Source of the DNA: Flavisphingomonas formosensis | GTDB lineage: Bacteria > Pseudomonadota > Alphaproteobacteria > Sphingomonadales > Sphingomonadaceae | Assembly: GCF_009755815.1 (NCBI RefSeq) | Contig: NZ_WRPK01000004.1 | Coordinates: forward strand, 186,001-250,000 | Length of the DNA: 64,000 nt | Reading direction: 5' to 3' | Part shown: one piece after another, positions 55,047 through 63,793 of the stretch | Layout: the number at the start of each line of letters is the position of its first letter | How positions within the stretch are numbered: position 1 is the first letter of the stretch | Made by a program: the position numbers and the translations under genes | Notes under the pieces: generated by a model | Databases searched by the model: none | What the model saw: the letters and a program-made list of their open reading frames with translations, nothing else | What the model was told of the DNA's origin: nothing

Positions 55047-57065
55047 TCAAGCGGCGCGGGCGGCAATCAACTCCTCGCGGCGCTGCTTCGTGGCTTCCAT
55101 GTCGACGACCAGCTTCTCGGGATGGTTCGCCGGATCGCCCCGTACGATCACGCCATAGTCGCGATACGCGCCTTCGATGCTGACATATTCGTCGCGCACG
55201 TCGTTCTTCACCCGCTCGGGATCGCGGGTCAGCGGATCACCCCAGCCGCCGCCCCCGCCGGTGGTGTAGCGCAGGAAGGTGCCGGGGCTGGTGCGCAGCG
55301 TCTTCTCCTTGGCGAAATAGACATAGTCGCCGTTCGGATCGGCCTGTTTGGTCTCGGGATCGAACATGCCGCCCATCGGCTCCGAGCGGGCGTAGATGGC
55401 GGGATCCACCGGCAGCAGCGCGCGTTCGGCGGCGACATCGAACGCCTCGGGAGGGAAGACCCAGCTTGCCTGGCCGCTGCCGTCGGTGCCGCCATTGACG
55501 CCGCTGCCGGCGGGCAGGCGCGCATGCATCGGGCCGATCGTCGAATGCTCGGCATCCGAAAGCCACAGCGTGTCCTTCACCACCGCCGCGCCGCCGCGGT
55601 TGAAGCCGGCGCCCGCGCTGTCGGCGACATAGTCGCGGCGCAGCACGACGACGGGCGTGTCGGATTCGATCGCCTCGATCGCCGGATCGATATTGTTGAG
55701 GATCTGGAGGACGTTGTAGCTGTCGCCGTCGCCGGCCTTGCTCGCCCCCCAGGGGCCATGCTCGCCGCCGCACTGCGCCGCCGTCACCCAGGGCGTGCCA
55801 TCCTTGCGCAGGCCGTTGGCATTGTGGACCATCAGCGAGCCGAAGTCGCCCGCCACCGCATCCTCGCCAAGCACCGGCGCGAGCGCGCGATAGACCGAGG
55901 CGAAGACCGCGGACAGCGCCTCCCAATAGATGAACACCGGCCCGTCGGGCGGCGTCGCGCTGCAGATGGTCGCGGGCGGCATGACGATGTCGATGTTGCG
56001 ATAGGCGCCCGAGGCGAAGGGCGTATCCTGCTCGATCAGCATCTTCAGCGCGACGCCCACCGTCGCCTTCACGTCGAGCGGGCTGCAATTCACGCTGGTG
56101 CGCGCCTGCGCCGAGGTGCCGCTGAAGTCGATCTCCAGATTCTCGCCGGCCTTGGTGATCGCCACCTTCACCTTATAGGCGAAACGATCGTCCATGCCGT
56201 CGGCATCGATCACGTCCTCGCCTTCATAGACGCCGTCCGGGATGCGCGTGCGGATCGCCTCGCGCATCGCATCGGCGGCGACGTCGCAGCTGTAGCGGAT
56301 CGCGCCGAGATAGGCCTCGATGCCGTAGCGCTCGATCGTTTCCGCCAGCAGCTGCTCGCCCAGCTTCAGCGCCTGGTTGATCGACTTGATATCCGGCAGC
56401 AGCATCGCGCAGTAGCGCGCATTGTCGAAGATCAGGTTGAACGCCGATTTCACCGGCTTGTTGTCGCGGTAGATGAGGGTCGGCGAGATGACGAGGCCGG
56501 TCTCGTAGACATTCTGCTTGGTGGCGCTGAACCCGGCCGGCACGATCCCGCCAATGTCGAGCTGGTGCGCGCGGAAGGCGAGGAAGGAGACCAGCTTTCC
56601 CTGGTGGAACAGCGGCCGGATGAAGGCGACGTCATTGACGTGCAGGCCGACGCGATAGGGATCGTTGGCGAGGATCATGTCGCCCGGCTGGAGATTCTCC
56701 GGGCCGAACTCCTCGATCGTGTTGCGCACGCCGTCGGGCATGGTGCCCATGAACATGAGCATCGAATCCGATCCGGTGCTCATCGCATAGTCCATCTCCG
56801 GCGGTCCGGAGAGGGTGGCGGCGAAATCATACCAGTCGCGCAGGATCATCGAGAAGGCGGTGTTGAGCAGCCCGGTGCTCATATGCTTCATGACGTAGCG
56901 GAAGCGGCTCGCCAGCATCGTCATGGTGAACTGGTCCGAGCCGTAGCGCCCGCGGAATTCGGCCTCGGTGAGATCGCGAAGCGGCTTGGCGCTGCGGCCG
57001 AAGCGGCCGGCGGGGGCGTCGGCGATGCGGTCGTCGTCGCGATCGATCAGGGCAGTGGCGCTCAT
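55047..57065 (-). CDS. Hydantoinase B/oxoprolinase family subunit
   Basis: 672 residues. HyuB-type features: LANDPYRVGLHVNDVAFIRP, AFRAHQLDIGGIVPAG, the metal-region HNANGLRKDGTPW and GAGFNRGG, and the Gly-rich end TTGGGGGWGDPLTRDPE. It pairs with HyuA (the ATPase subunit) in ATP-dependent opening of hydantoins or 5-oxoproline, and related pairs carboxylate ketones. ATG at 57065. It lies 190 nt downstream of hyuA with a 111-bp repeat between them. Substrate unknown. Confidence 0.88.
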   Translation of the reverse strand: MSATALIDRDDDRIADAPAGRFGRSAKPLRDLTEAEFRGRYGSDQFTMTMLASRFRYVMKHMSTGLLNTAFSMILRDWYDFAATLSGPPEMDYAMSTGSDSMLMFMGTMPDGVRNTIEEFGPENLQPGDMILANDPYRVGLHVNDVAFIRPLFHQGKLVSFLAFRAHQLDIGGIVPAGFSATKQNVYETGLVISPTLIYRDNKPVKSAFNLIFDNARYCAMLLPDIKSINQALKLGEQLLAETIERYGIEAYLGAIRYSCDVAADAMREAIRTRIPDGVYEGEDVIDADGMDDRFAYKVKVAITKAGENLEIDFSGTSAQARTSVNCSPLDVKATVGVALKMLIEQDTPFASGAYRNIDIVMPPATICSATPPDGPVFIYWEALSAVFASVYRALAPVLGEDAVAGDFGSLMVHNANGLRKDGTPWVTAAQCGGEHGPWGASKAGDGDSYNVLQILNNIDPAIEAIESDTPVVVLRRDYVADSAGAGFNRGGAAVVKDTLWLSDAEHSTIGPMHARLPAGSGVNGGTDGSGQASWVFPPEAFDVAAERALLPVDPAIYARSEPMGGMFDPETKQADPNGDYVYFAKEKTLRTSPGTFLRYTTGGGGGWGDPLTRDPERVKNDVRDEYVSIEGAYRDYGVIVRGDPANHPEKLVVDMEATKQRREELIAARAA

Positions 57066-57127
57066 CGTGTGGCTCCTTCGCCGTTACCCGTCATTCCTAT
57101 AAGGGCACGGCCGCTGTGCAAATCGCC

Positions 57128-57238
57128 GTCATCCCGACGGAAGTCGGGATCCATGAACACTCCGACGAAAGCAGGACGCAACGTCACGTCCGTCCTGCTG
57201 CGGAGCGCTGAATGGATCCCGACTTTCGTCGGGATGAC
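57128..57238. repeat. 111-bp inverted-arm element, copy B
   Basis: 27-nt arms (57128-57154 and 57212-57238) with one mismatch, outer sequence GTCATCCCGACGGAAGTCGG; total 111 bp, the same as copy A at 5741-5851. The right arm and GCGGAGCGCT next to it are shared with copy A, while the left interior differs. It lies between hyuA and hyuB inside one operon. Confidence 0.85.
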
Positions 57239-57255
57239 GATGAGGTTCGAATCGA

Positions 57256-59292
57256 TCATCCTCTCTGCGCCCGCATGATGTGCAGCTCGCCGCGCTCGCC
57301 GACGCGCATCGTCTGGCCGGGCAGCATGAAGGTGGTCGACAAGGCCTCGCGGATGATCGCCGGCCCGTGGATCACGTCGCCCGCGCGCAACGCCTCACGA
57401 TCATATTCATATGCCTTCACGGGCGTTTCGTAGAGATAGTCCAGCATGATCTCGCGGATCGGCTGCAACGGCTCGTCGCCCCGCGGCGGCAGGATCGGGT
57501 AATCGACCTTGGAGGTCGGCAGCACCACCTCGACTCGATAGGTGACGCCCTGCACCGGCAGCGCGGGAAAGCGGTTGCCCGAGCGGCTCTGATAGACCTG
57601 GTGGAAATTCTCGATCATCGCCTCGACGCCGGCGGCGTCGATGGTCCCGGCCGGGACGGGGACGAACGGCGTCTCCCAGCTCTGGCCGAGCAGCCGCCCG
57701 TCGAAGGCGCGCACGAAGACGAGCTCGTCCTCGCGGCCCTTGAACCTCGCGCGCATCGCCGCCTCCATCTCGCGATAGACGGCATCGATCTCGGCGGCGA
57801 CGTCGGGCGTCAGGATAGTGTAGGCGCTGCGGCTGTCGCTGTAGGTCTGCTCGGAGCTGACCAGGCCAAGGGCCGAGAACAGGCCGGGGTGGGGCGGCAC
57901 GATCACCTCGCGCGCGTTGAGCAGCTCCAGCGTCGCCGGCACCGTCATCGGCCCGGCCGCGCCGAAGGCGACGAGGCTGTAGTCGCGCAGGTCGATGCCG
58001 TGGCGCACGGCGACGTTCGCCATGCCCTCGGCGATGTTGTTGACGCTGACGTTGAAGGCATAGCGTACCCGGTCCTGCAGCGAGAGGCGGGTGTCCAGCC
58101 CCTCGAACGCCTGGATGGAGAGCTGCTTGTCGAGCTTCATGCGCCCGCCGGCGAAGCCGTCCGGATCGATGATGCCGATCAGCAGGAAGGTGTCGGTGGT
58201 GGTCGGCACGGCGCCGCCCTTGCCGTAGCAGGCCGGGCCGGGATCCGCGCCCGCGCTGCCGGGGCCGACCATCAACTCGCCCGCCTGATTGATCGTGACG
58301 AGGCTGCCGCCGCCGGCCGCGATGCTCACCACCTCGTTCGAGAGGGCGTTGACGATCAGGTCATGCTCCAGCTCGAAGGTGGTGTTCACGAAGGGCTTGC
58401 CGTTCGACACCATGCTGATGTCGCAGGTCGTGCCGCCGATATCGGCGCAGAGCAGGTTACCGCGATCGATCAGCCGGCCGAAATGCGCGCTGGCCACCGT
58501 GCCCGCGGCGGGGCCGGCGAACACGATCTCGAACGGCCGCTGCATCGCGACGTCCGCCGCGAGCAGATGCGCCGCGCAATTGGCATAGTTGAGATCGCCG
58601 CCGAAGCCCAGGTCGCGCAGGCCGCGATCCAGCCGCTCGGTATAAGCGCCGTAGATCTTCTTCATGCACACGTCGATCACGGTGGTCGACGCGCGGGCGA
58701 ACTCCTTGGCGAGCGGCGAGACCTCGCTGGAGATGGAGCAATGAACCTCGCCCAGCTCCTCGCGCACCAGCTCGCGCAGGCGGCGCTCATGTGACGGGTT
58801 CACATAGGCGTTGATCAGGCAGATGGCGACGCCTTCCACCTCGCACTCGCGCAGCACGCGCAGCTGATGACGGGCCTGCTCCTCGTCGAGCGGGATCAGC
58901 ACGCTGCCGTCGGTCAGCACGCGCTCGTTGATGCCGCGGCGCAGGTAGCGCGGGATCAGCGGGCGGGCGACGTCGCCATAGCTGCGCCGCCAGTGCGGAT
59001 CGGTGAGCGCTTCCGGAGGGCGCCAGACGCGGCCGCCGTCGAGCATGTCGCGGTGGCCCTCGGTGGTGAGGAAGCCGACCTTGGGCAGGCGCCGGGTGAG
59101 CACCGCGTTGAGGCCGTGGGTGCTGGCGTGGCTGAACACGCGGGCGCGCTCGACGCCGATCTCCTTCGCGCCCTGCAGCACGCCCCGCTCGGTGTTGCGC
59201 ACGTCGGTGGAGACCTTGACGGTGGATATCTTTCCGTCCGCGATCGCCACGACATCCGTGAAGGTTCCGCCCACGTCGACACCGATCAGCAC
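57256..59292 (-). CDS. Hydantoinase A/oxoprolinase family ATPase subunit
   Basis: 678 residues. N-terminal ATPase-like motif IGVDVGGTFTDVV (about 3-15), FSHASTHGLNAVLTRR, and the central ADIGGTTCDISMV with NEVVSIAAGGGSL. These match HyuA-type subunits that phosphorylate an intermediate. GTG at 59292 has AAGGAGAG at good spacing; the ATG three bases upstream is out of frame. It is the second gene of a three-gene minus-strand operon headed by an 88-residue protein. Confidence 0.9.
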   Translation of the reverse strand: MLIGVDVGGTFTDVVAIADGKISTVKVSTDVRNTERGVLQGAKEIGVERARVFSHASTHGLNAVLTRRLPKVGFLTTEGHRDMLDGGRVWRPPEALTDPHWRRSYGDVARPLIPRYLRRGINERVLTDGSVLIPLDEEQARHQLRVLRECEVEGVAICLINAYVNPSHERRLRELVREELGEVHCSISSEVSPLAKEFARASTTVIDVCMKKIYGAYTERLDRGLRDLGFGGDLNYANCAAHLLAADVAMQRPFEIVFAGPAAGTVASAHFGRLIDRGNLLCADIGGTTCDISMVSNGKPFVNTTFELEHDLIVNALSNEVVSIAAGGGSLVTINQAGELMVGPGSAGADPGPACYGKGGAVPTTTDTFLLIGIIDPDGFAGGRMKLDKQLSIQAFEGLDTRLSLQDRVRYAFNVSVNNIAEGMANVAVRHGIDLRDYSLVAFGAAGPMTVPATLELLNAREVIVPPHPGLFSALGLVSSEQTYSDSRSAYTILTPDVAAEIDAVYREMEAAMRARFKGREDELVFVRAFDGRLLGQSWETPFVPVPAGTIDAAGVEAMIENFHQVYQSRSGNRFPALPVQGVTYRVEVVLPTSKVDYPILPPRGDEPLQPIREIMLDYLYETPVKAYEYDREALRAGDVIHGPAIIREALSTTFMLPGQTMRVGERGELHIMRAQRG

Positions 59293-59338
59293 GCCATGCT
59301 CTCCTTGAAATCAATTCCGTTGCCCAGCGGAGGGCGGC

Positions 59339-59605
59339 TCAGTCGAAATCGAGGCCCTCGGTCAGCAGCGTGACCGGGCCGAGCAGGCGCCAGGGCTTGC
59401 GGCTGACGGTGCGCAAGGTCGGCTGATGCTTGATCACGATGAACCAGCCGCCTTCCGAGAGAACGGGATATTCGCGAAACTCGTCGATCGTGGCGCCGGG
59501 GAAATCGCGGGCGAGATCGACGCCGGCTTCGCGCAACGCCGCCTCGGTGACGGGCTTGCGTTCCTGACGGACCTCCGGTGCGAAGGTCGATGATCCCAGA
59601 TCCAT
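59339..59605 (-). CDS. Small conserved-looking protein leading the hydantoinase operon
   Basis: 88 residues, soluble, alpha/beta character: KPVTEAALREAGVDLARDFPGATIDEFREYPVLS, then a Trp-rich strand part (GGWFIVIKHQPTLRT) and the end RLLGPVTLLTEGLDFD. Not recognised. AGGAAA precedes ATG at 59605, and the stop is 46 nt before the HyuA GTG. It may be a small extra subunit, by loose analogy with the gamma subunit of acetone-type carboxylases, but no sequence similarity is claimed. Confidence 0.6.
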   Translation of the reverse strand: MDLGSSTFAPEVRQERKPVTEAALREAGVDLARDFPGATIDEFREYPVLSEGGWFIVIKHQPTLRTVSRKPWRLLGPVTLLTEGLDFD

Positions 59606-59760
59606 CCGTCTTTCCTCGTCCTCGATCGTGCCGGTAGCGTCCCGGCTTTTGCGGCATTATAGCCTGCTCTAACGCGGAGTCTTGCGCAAAATGCGATCGG
59701 AAGCGCCGGTGCAATGACCTTTGCGTATTGGAACGACGGAAAAACGGAGGAGAGCGAAGC

Positions 59761-60540
59761 ATGACGGATCAGGCGATGCGGCGGTTCGTGGGCAAGACGG
59801 TGCTGGTGACGGGCGCGGGTGCCGGCATCGGCAAGGCGATCGCCGAGGAGTTCGCCAAGGAGGGCGCGATCCTGATCCTGGTGGATCGCGATGCAGCGAA
59901 CGGCGAGGCGGTGGCCGCAAGCATCCGGGCCGGCGGCGCCGATGTCAGCTTCATCAGCGCGGACGTATCCATCCCGGCGGACGTCGCCGACCTGTTCGCC
60001 ACCATCGCCGCCCGGCCGGCGCCGCTGGACATCGCGATCAACAATGCCGGCATCGAGGGAACGGTGGCGCTGCTCGAGGATCAGCCGGATGCCAATTTCG
60101 AGCGGGTGGTAGGCGTCAACATCTTCGGCACCTTCCAGTGCATGCGCGAGGAGGTGAAGCTGATGAAGCCGCGTGGCGCCGGCGTGATCATCAACTTCGC
60201 ATCGATTGCCGCACATGTTGGCTTTGCCGGCCTGACCGTCTACACCGCCTCCAAGGCCGCGGTGCTGGCGATGACCAAGTCCGCCGCGCTGGAACTGGCA
60301 CGTACCGGGGTGCGCGTCGCCTCGGTCAGCCCCGGCCTGGTGGATACCGCGATGCTCGACCGTTTCTTCGCCGCCGATCCCAAGGCGCGCGCGACCATGT
60401 CCGAGAGCCTGCCGCTCGGGCGGCCCTGCACCGCCCATGAGATCGCCCGGGGCACACTTTATCTGGCGTCGGAGGATGGCGCGCTGGTGCTCGGGCAGAC
60501 GCTCAATCTCGATGGCGGCTGGGCCTATGTGAAGTCCTGA
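59761..60540 (+). CDS. Short-chain dehydrogenase/reductase (SDR)
   Basis: 259-residue classical SDR: cofactor motif TGAGAGIG (17-24), VDRD at the end of the second strand suggesting NAD, NNAG, NFASIAA (Ser), YTASK (Tyr-x3-Lys), and the closing LNLDGGWAYV. ATG at 59761 has GGAGGAGAG upstream. Divergent from the hydantoinase operon with a 155-nt shared region, so perhaps regulated together. Reaction unknown. Confidence 0.9.
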   Translation: MTDQAMRRFVGKTVLVTGAGAGIGKAIAEEFAKEGAILILVDRDAANGEAVAASIRAGGADVSFISADVSIPADVADLFATIAARPAPLDIAINNAGIEGTVALLEDQPDANFERVVGVNIFGTFQCMREEVKLMKPRGAGVIINFASIAAHVGFAGLTVYTASKAAVLAMTKSAALELARTGVRVASVSPGLVDTAMLDRFFAADPKARATMSESLPLGRPCTAHEIARGTLYLASEDGALVLGQTLNLDGGWAYVKS

Positions 60541-60555
60541 GCGCGGGCACGAGTC

Positions 60556-60584
60556 GGTGCGAAAGCAATTCCCACTTTCGCACC
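60556..60584 (+). terminator. Hairpin downstream of the SDR gene
   Basis: GGTGCGAAAG (60556-60565) pairs perfectly with CTTTCGCACC (60575-60584) around a 9-nt loop, 15 nt after the stop. No U-run follows, so termination strength is uncertain. The sequence from 60585 to 60810 shows no other feature I can support. Confidence 0.45.
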
Positions 60585-60810
60585 GCATCACACTGCAAAC
60601 GGATGTGACAGGCGGCGATCGGTTCCGGTAACAGGTTGAAAAACGGCGCTGAATCGGCTGATCCCGATTTTGTACCTGCCGATCGCCCGGCAGTTAAGAA
60701 GTTTTCACTCGCATTCTATCCTGCGCTGCGTCATCTTACTGACAGCAGTGAAAACATGGTCGCCTCGAGGATACGTGGCTGCAAGGTCGCGATGAAAAGG
60801 GAAGGGGCCT

Positions 60811-60903
60811 ATGAAAAAATTCTCCATCAGCCCGACACGTCAAGTTGAGCTGGAGTTGGTCTTGGCAGCGGTGGCAGGCCTCATGCTGTGGTGGATCTGG
60901 TAA
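60811..60903 (+). CDS. Candidate 30-residue single-helix membrane peptide
   Basis: ATG preceded by GGAAGGGGCCT, a strong ribosome site, opens a 30-codon frame ending TAA. The product starts MKKFSISPTRQ and ends with a hydrophobic helix (LVLAAVAGLMLWWIW), so it would insert in the inner membrane. Its end overlaps the possible start of the next small ORF by 16 nt. Not recognised; a chance frame is possible at this length. Confidence 0.4.
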   Translation: MKKFSISPTRQVELELVLAAVAGLMLWWIW

Positions 60904-61103
60904 GCCGGGGCCTTTGCATATTGACCGGGCACAAGCCCAACCGCCATCGTGCCTGGCATGACGGTCTCGACTGGCGTGCATCCTGCAAGCGCTGCGGCAT
61001 TGCCCTGGTCCGCGACAATGACGGCTGGCGAGTCTTTGCCGACCAGGACGATTCCGCCGAGCGCCATCCCCATTCGGTGACGGAGCGGCCCTCCTCGGGC
61101 TGA
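60888..61103 (+). CDS. Small protein with Cys/His pattern (zinc-ribbon-like)
   Basis: 71 residues containing LCILTGHKPNRHRAWHDG and WRASCKRCGIALVRDNDGW. The Cys9, GH, and Cys-x2-Cys arrangement suggests a one-zinc ribbon. The pattern resembles short unnamed proteins I associate with sphingomonads, but I cannot name a family. GTG at 60888 is the assumed start and overlaps the preceding 30-codon ORF; TTG at 60921 is an alternative. Confidence 0.5.
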   Translation: MVDLVSRGLCILTGHKPNRHRAWHDGLDWRASCKRCGIALVRDNDGWRVFADQDDSAERHPHSVTERPSSG

Positions 61104-61204
61104 GTCACTGTCCCGGATTCGCGGCAGAGCGCGTTTCGAGGCGGCACCAGCCCGTGCCTTCCACGGGCTTCGCCTGCCTACCTGCGCTGTGCTAACCTTG
61201 GGAC

Positions 61205-62818
61205 ATGTCCGAATCCCAGCAGCCCTATCGCGTGCTCGCGCGCAAATATCGACCGCAACGGTTTTCCGAACTCATCGGCCAGGATGCAATGGTGCAGACG
61301 CTGGGCAATGCGATCCGGCGCGACCGGCTGGCCCATGCCTTCCTGCTCACCGGGGTGCGCGGCGTCGGCAAGACCTCGACGGCGCGGCTCATCGCCAAGG
61401 CGCTGAACTGCATCGGACCGGACGGCAAGGGCGGGCCGACGATCGATCCGTGCGGGGTTTGCGAGCCCTGCGTCGCGATCGCCGAGGGGCGGCATATCGA
61501 CGTCGTCGAGATGGACGCGGCGAGCCATACCGGCGTCGACGACGTACGCGAGATCATCGAGGCGGTGCGCTATGCGGCGGTCTCGGCGCGATACAAGGTC
61601 TACATCATCGACGAAGTCCACATGCTCTCCAAGAACGCGTTCAACGCGCTCCTGAAGACGCTCGAGGAACCGCCGCCCCATGTGAAGTTCCTGTTCGCCA
61701 CGACGGAGGTGAACAAGGTGCCGATCACGGTGCTCTCGCGCTGCCAGCGCTTCGATCTGCGGCGCATCCCGGCGGAGACGCTGGCTGCGCATTTCGCGCA
61801 TGTCGCCGAGGCGGAGAGCGTCGAGGCCGAGCCGGAGGCGCTGGCGCTGATCGCGCGTGCGGCGGAGGGCTCGGCACGTGACGGCCTTTCGATCCTCGAC
61901 CAGGCGATCGCGCATGGCGCGGGCGGGGTGAGCGCCCAGCATGTGCGCGAGATGCTGGGCCTGTCCGATCGCGGTGCCGTCCGGCGGTTGTTCGGCATGC
62001 TGCTCCAGGGGGACGCGCCGGGCGTTCTGGCAGCCGTGGCAGACCAGCACGACCTGGGCGTCGAGCCCGCCGCCCTGTTCCGGGGCCTGCTCGAGGCCGC
62101 GCATGGCATCACCCGCGCCAAGGCGAGCGGCGCTGGCGATCCCGCCCAGTCCGTCGAGGAGCGGGAAGCCTATGCCGAATGGGCGAGCCGCCTGTCCTAC
62201 GCGACGCTCCATCGCCTGTGGCAGCTCCTGCTCAAGGGGCTGGAGGAGGTGCAGACCGCGCCGGTGCCGTTGCAGGCGGCCGAGATGGGGCTGCTGCGGG
62301 TCGTCCACGCCAGCCAGCTGCCCGATCCGGGCGAACTGGCCCGCCGTCTGGCGAATGGCGAAGGCATCGCCGCTGCCCCGCCGTCGGCCAACACGCCTGC
62401 GCCGGCCGAGGAGCAGCGCCCGCTGCTGGCGATCCCGCCCGATTTTCCCGCGTTGATCGAGGGGCTGCGCCAGAATCGCCAGCCGCTGCTCGCCGAGGAT
62501 CTGCGCATCAAGGTCGGCCTCGTGCGTTACGAACCGCCGGAGATCGTGCTCTGCCGCCTCAAGGATTTCGACTCGGCGTTCGTCTCGCAACTCGCTCCCA
62601 TCCTGCGCTCTTTGACCGGGCAGGCCTGGACGGTCGCGCTCAGCGATGGAATCCGCCAGAAAAGCATCGTCGAGCAGGAAGACGATGCCCAGCGCGACTG
62701 GGAGACGCATGTCGAAACATTGCCGGTCGTGAAGGCCGCGTTTGAGGCCTTTCCCAACGCCCATGTGGAAGAGTATCCGCCGAAGCCTGACGGATGGCTA
62801 AGGAGTAACCACGCGTGA
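61205..62818 (+). CDS. dnaX: DNA polymerase III subunit gamma/tau
   Basis: 537 residues. N-terminal YRVLARKYRP, Walker A GVRGVGKT (50-57), four zinc Cys (69, 83, 86, 89), Walker B-like DEVH (136-139), and sensor region FATTEVNKVP ... SRCQRF. C-terminal tau-type domain after about residue 370. It loads the beta clamp. No programmed frameshift site for a separate gamma form was seen. ATG at 61205. Stop overlaps the ybaB GTG by four bases. Confidence 0.95.
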   Translation: MSESQQPYRVLARKYRPQRFSELIGQDAMVQTLGNAIRRDRLAHAFLLTGVRGVGKTSTARLIAKALNCIGPDGKGGPTIDPCGVCEPCVAIAEGRHIDVVEMDAASHTGVDDVREIIEAVRYAAVSARYKVYIIDEVHMLSKNAFNALLKTLEEPPPHVKFLFATTEVNKVPITVLSRCQRFDLRRIPAETLAAHFAHVAEAESVEAEPEALALIARAAEGSARDGLSILDQAIAHGAGGVSAQHVREMLGLSDRGAVRRLFGMLLQGDAPGVLAAVADQHDLGVEPAALFRGLLEAAHGITRAKASGAGDPAQSVEEREAYAEWASRLSYATLHRLWQLLLKGLEEVQTAPVPLQAAEMGLLRVVHASQLPDPGELARRLANGEGIAAAPPSANTPAPAEEQRPLLAIPPDFPALIEGLRQNRQPLLAEDLRIKVGLVRYEPPEIVLCRLKDFDSAFVSQLAPILRSLTGQAWTVALSDGIRQKSIVEQEDDAQRDWETHVETLPVVKAAFEAFPNAHVEEYPPKPDGWLRSNHA

Positions 62819-63138
62819 AGAGTCTCGACGACATTCTCAAAATGGCTGCCAATGTGCAGGACGAACTGCAGAAGGCGCAGGCCAATCTCGATACGATCGA
62901 GGTGGAGGGCGTGTCCGGCGGCGGGCTGGTGAAGGTGAAGGCCAGCGCCAAGGGGCGCATCATCGGCGTCGATATCGACGAATCGCTGCTCAATCCGTCC
63001 GAGAAGCAGATGCTGGAGGATCTCATCGCCGCCGCGCTCAACGATGCGCGTGCCAAGGCGGATGCGGCCTCCAATTCGGAGATGAGCAAGATGACTGCGG
63101 GCCTGCCGCTGCCGCCGGGTTTCAAGCTGCCGTTCTGA
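62815..63138 (+). CDS. ybaB: Nucleoid-associated protein YbaB/EbfC family
   Basis: 107 residues: LDDILKMAANVQDELQKAQANLDTIEVEGVSGGGLVKVKASAKGRI (first half), SEKQMLEDLIAAALNDARAKAD and the Met/Gly/Pro-rich end. It binds DNA as a dimer. GTG at 62815 overlaps the dnaX stop (GTGA) with AAGGAG upstream. The dnaX-ybaB order is widely conserved; recR does not follow here. Confidence 0.94.
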   Translation: MKSLDDILKMAANVQDELQKAQANLDTIEVEGVSGGGLVKVKASAKGRIIGVDIDESLLNPSEKQMLEDLIAAALNDARAKADAASNSEMSKMTAGLPLPPGFKLPF

Positions 63139-63148
63139 GCGCCCGCCG

Positions 63149-63601
63149 ATGCTGCTGGCCGCGGCCCTGCTCGCGGCGGCGCCTGCGCTGCCGCCGGGCC
63201 GTTACGCGACGGGACAGGTCTGGGAATATCGCACTAGGGCGAGCGATCAGGGTTCGTTGCTCAAGATCCAGAAGATCGATCCGGACGGGCCGAAGGGAAT
63301 TGGTGGGCCGGTCTATCATGTCTCGGTGATCGGCTTTCGGCTCGCCAATCCGCGCGTGCCGGCGGTGCTGAGTCATGCTCCGCTCACAAAAGCTGCGCTC
63401 GATGCCAGCGTGACACGCTTGTCGCCGCTTCGTCCGACCTTTCCGGATGCGGTGCCAGGCATCGTCCAATGGCAGCAGGGTAAAGGCGGCGTCTATTCCG
63501 TGCCGGTGGCACGGATCATCGACATGTTCGATCGGACGACGCGGAATATGGGGCGGAGTAGGGTCGGTGGGGAGGCGTCATGCCAGCTTCTGTCGGCATG
63601 A
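63149..63601 (+). CDS. Hypothetical exported protein, C-terminus formed by a repeat hairpin
   Basis: 150 residues. A hydrophobic N-terminus (MLLAAALLAAAPALPPG) suggests a Sec signal. The body TGQVWEYRTRASDQGSLLKIQKID and GGPVYHVSVIGFRL is strand-rich. Family not recognised. The last residues and the TGA lie in a REP-type hairpin (63578-63601, TCATGCCAGC...TCGGCATGA), so the ancestral stop may have been replaced. It starts 10 nt after ybaB. Confidence 0.62.
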   Translation: MLLAAALLAAAPALPPGRYATGQVWEYRTRASDQGSLLKIQKIDPDGPKGIGGPVYHVSVIGFRLANPRVPAVLSHAPLTKAALDASVTRLSPLRPTFPDAVPGIVQWQQGKGGVYSVPVARIIDMFDRTTRNMGRSRVGGEASCQLLSA

Positions 63602-63645
63602 CCGTTCAGATTTTAGCCTCCGGCCTATTCGACCGACGTTCGTTT

Positions 63646-63754
63646 CGTTCGTCCCGAGCGAAGCCGAGGGACCATGCCGAGCGAAGCCGAGGCAGCCAAC
63701 GTCGCCTTCTCGACTACGCTCGAAGGGTTCCCTCGACTGCGCTCGGGACGAACG
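63646..63754. repeat. Interspersed inverted repeat with GTCCCGAGCGAAGCCGAG arms
   Basis: Arms 63646-63671 and 63729-63754 are reverse complements with a few mismatches (outer CGTTCGTCCCGAGCG / CGCTCGGGACGAACG). The left unit is partly duplicated (GCCGAGCGAAGCCGAGG at about 63676). It lies between the hypothetical gene and the convergent uvrD end. Confidence 0.75.
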
Positions 63755-63793
63755 GCAAAGTGGTCATTCCCACTGCGTTCGAAACACGCCTCT

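Noticed and set aside
60636-60848. 70-codon plus-strand frame before the small membrane peptide
   Set aside because: TTG start, no ribosome site, no motif, and it overlaps the better-supported 30-codon frame.
61104-61204. Possible SRP (4.5S) RNA gene upstream of dnaX
   Set aside because: The conserved GGTCAGGTCCGGAAGGAAGC core is absent on both strands.
61205-62818. Programmed frameshift for a gamma form of dnaX
   Set aside because: No slippery A-rich heptamer with a following stem was found; the only A-run (near 62651) is near the gene's end and not in a usable context.
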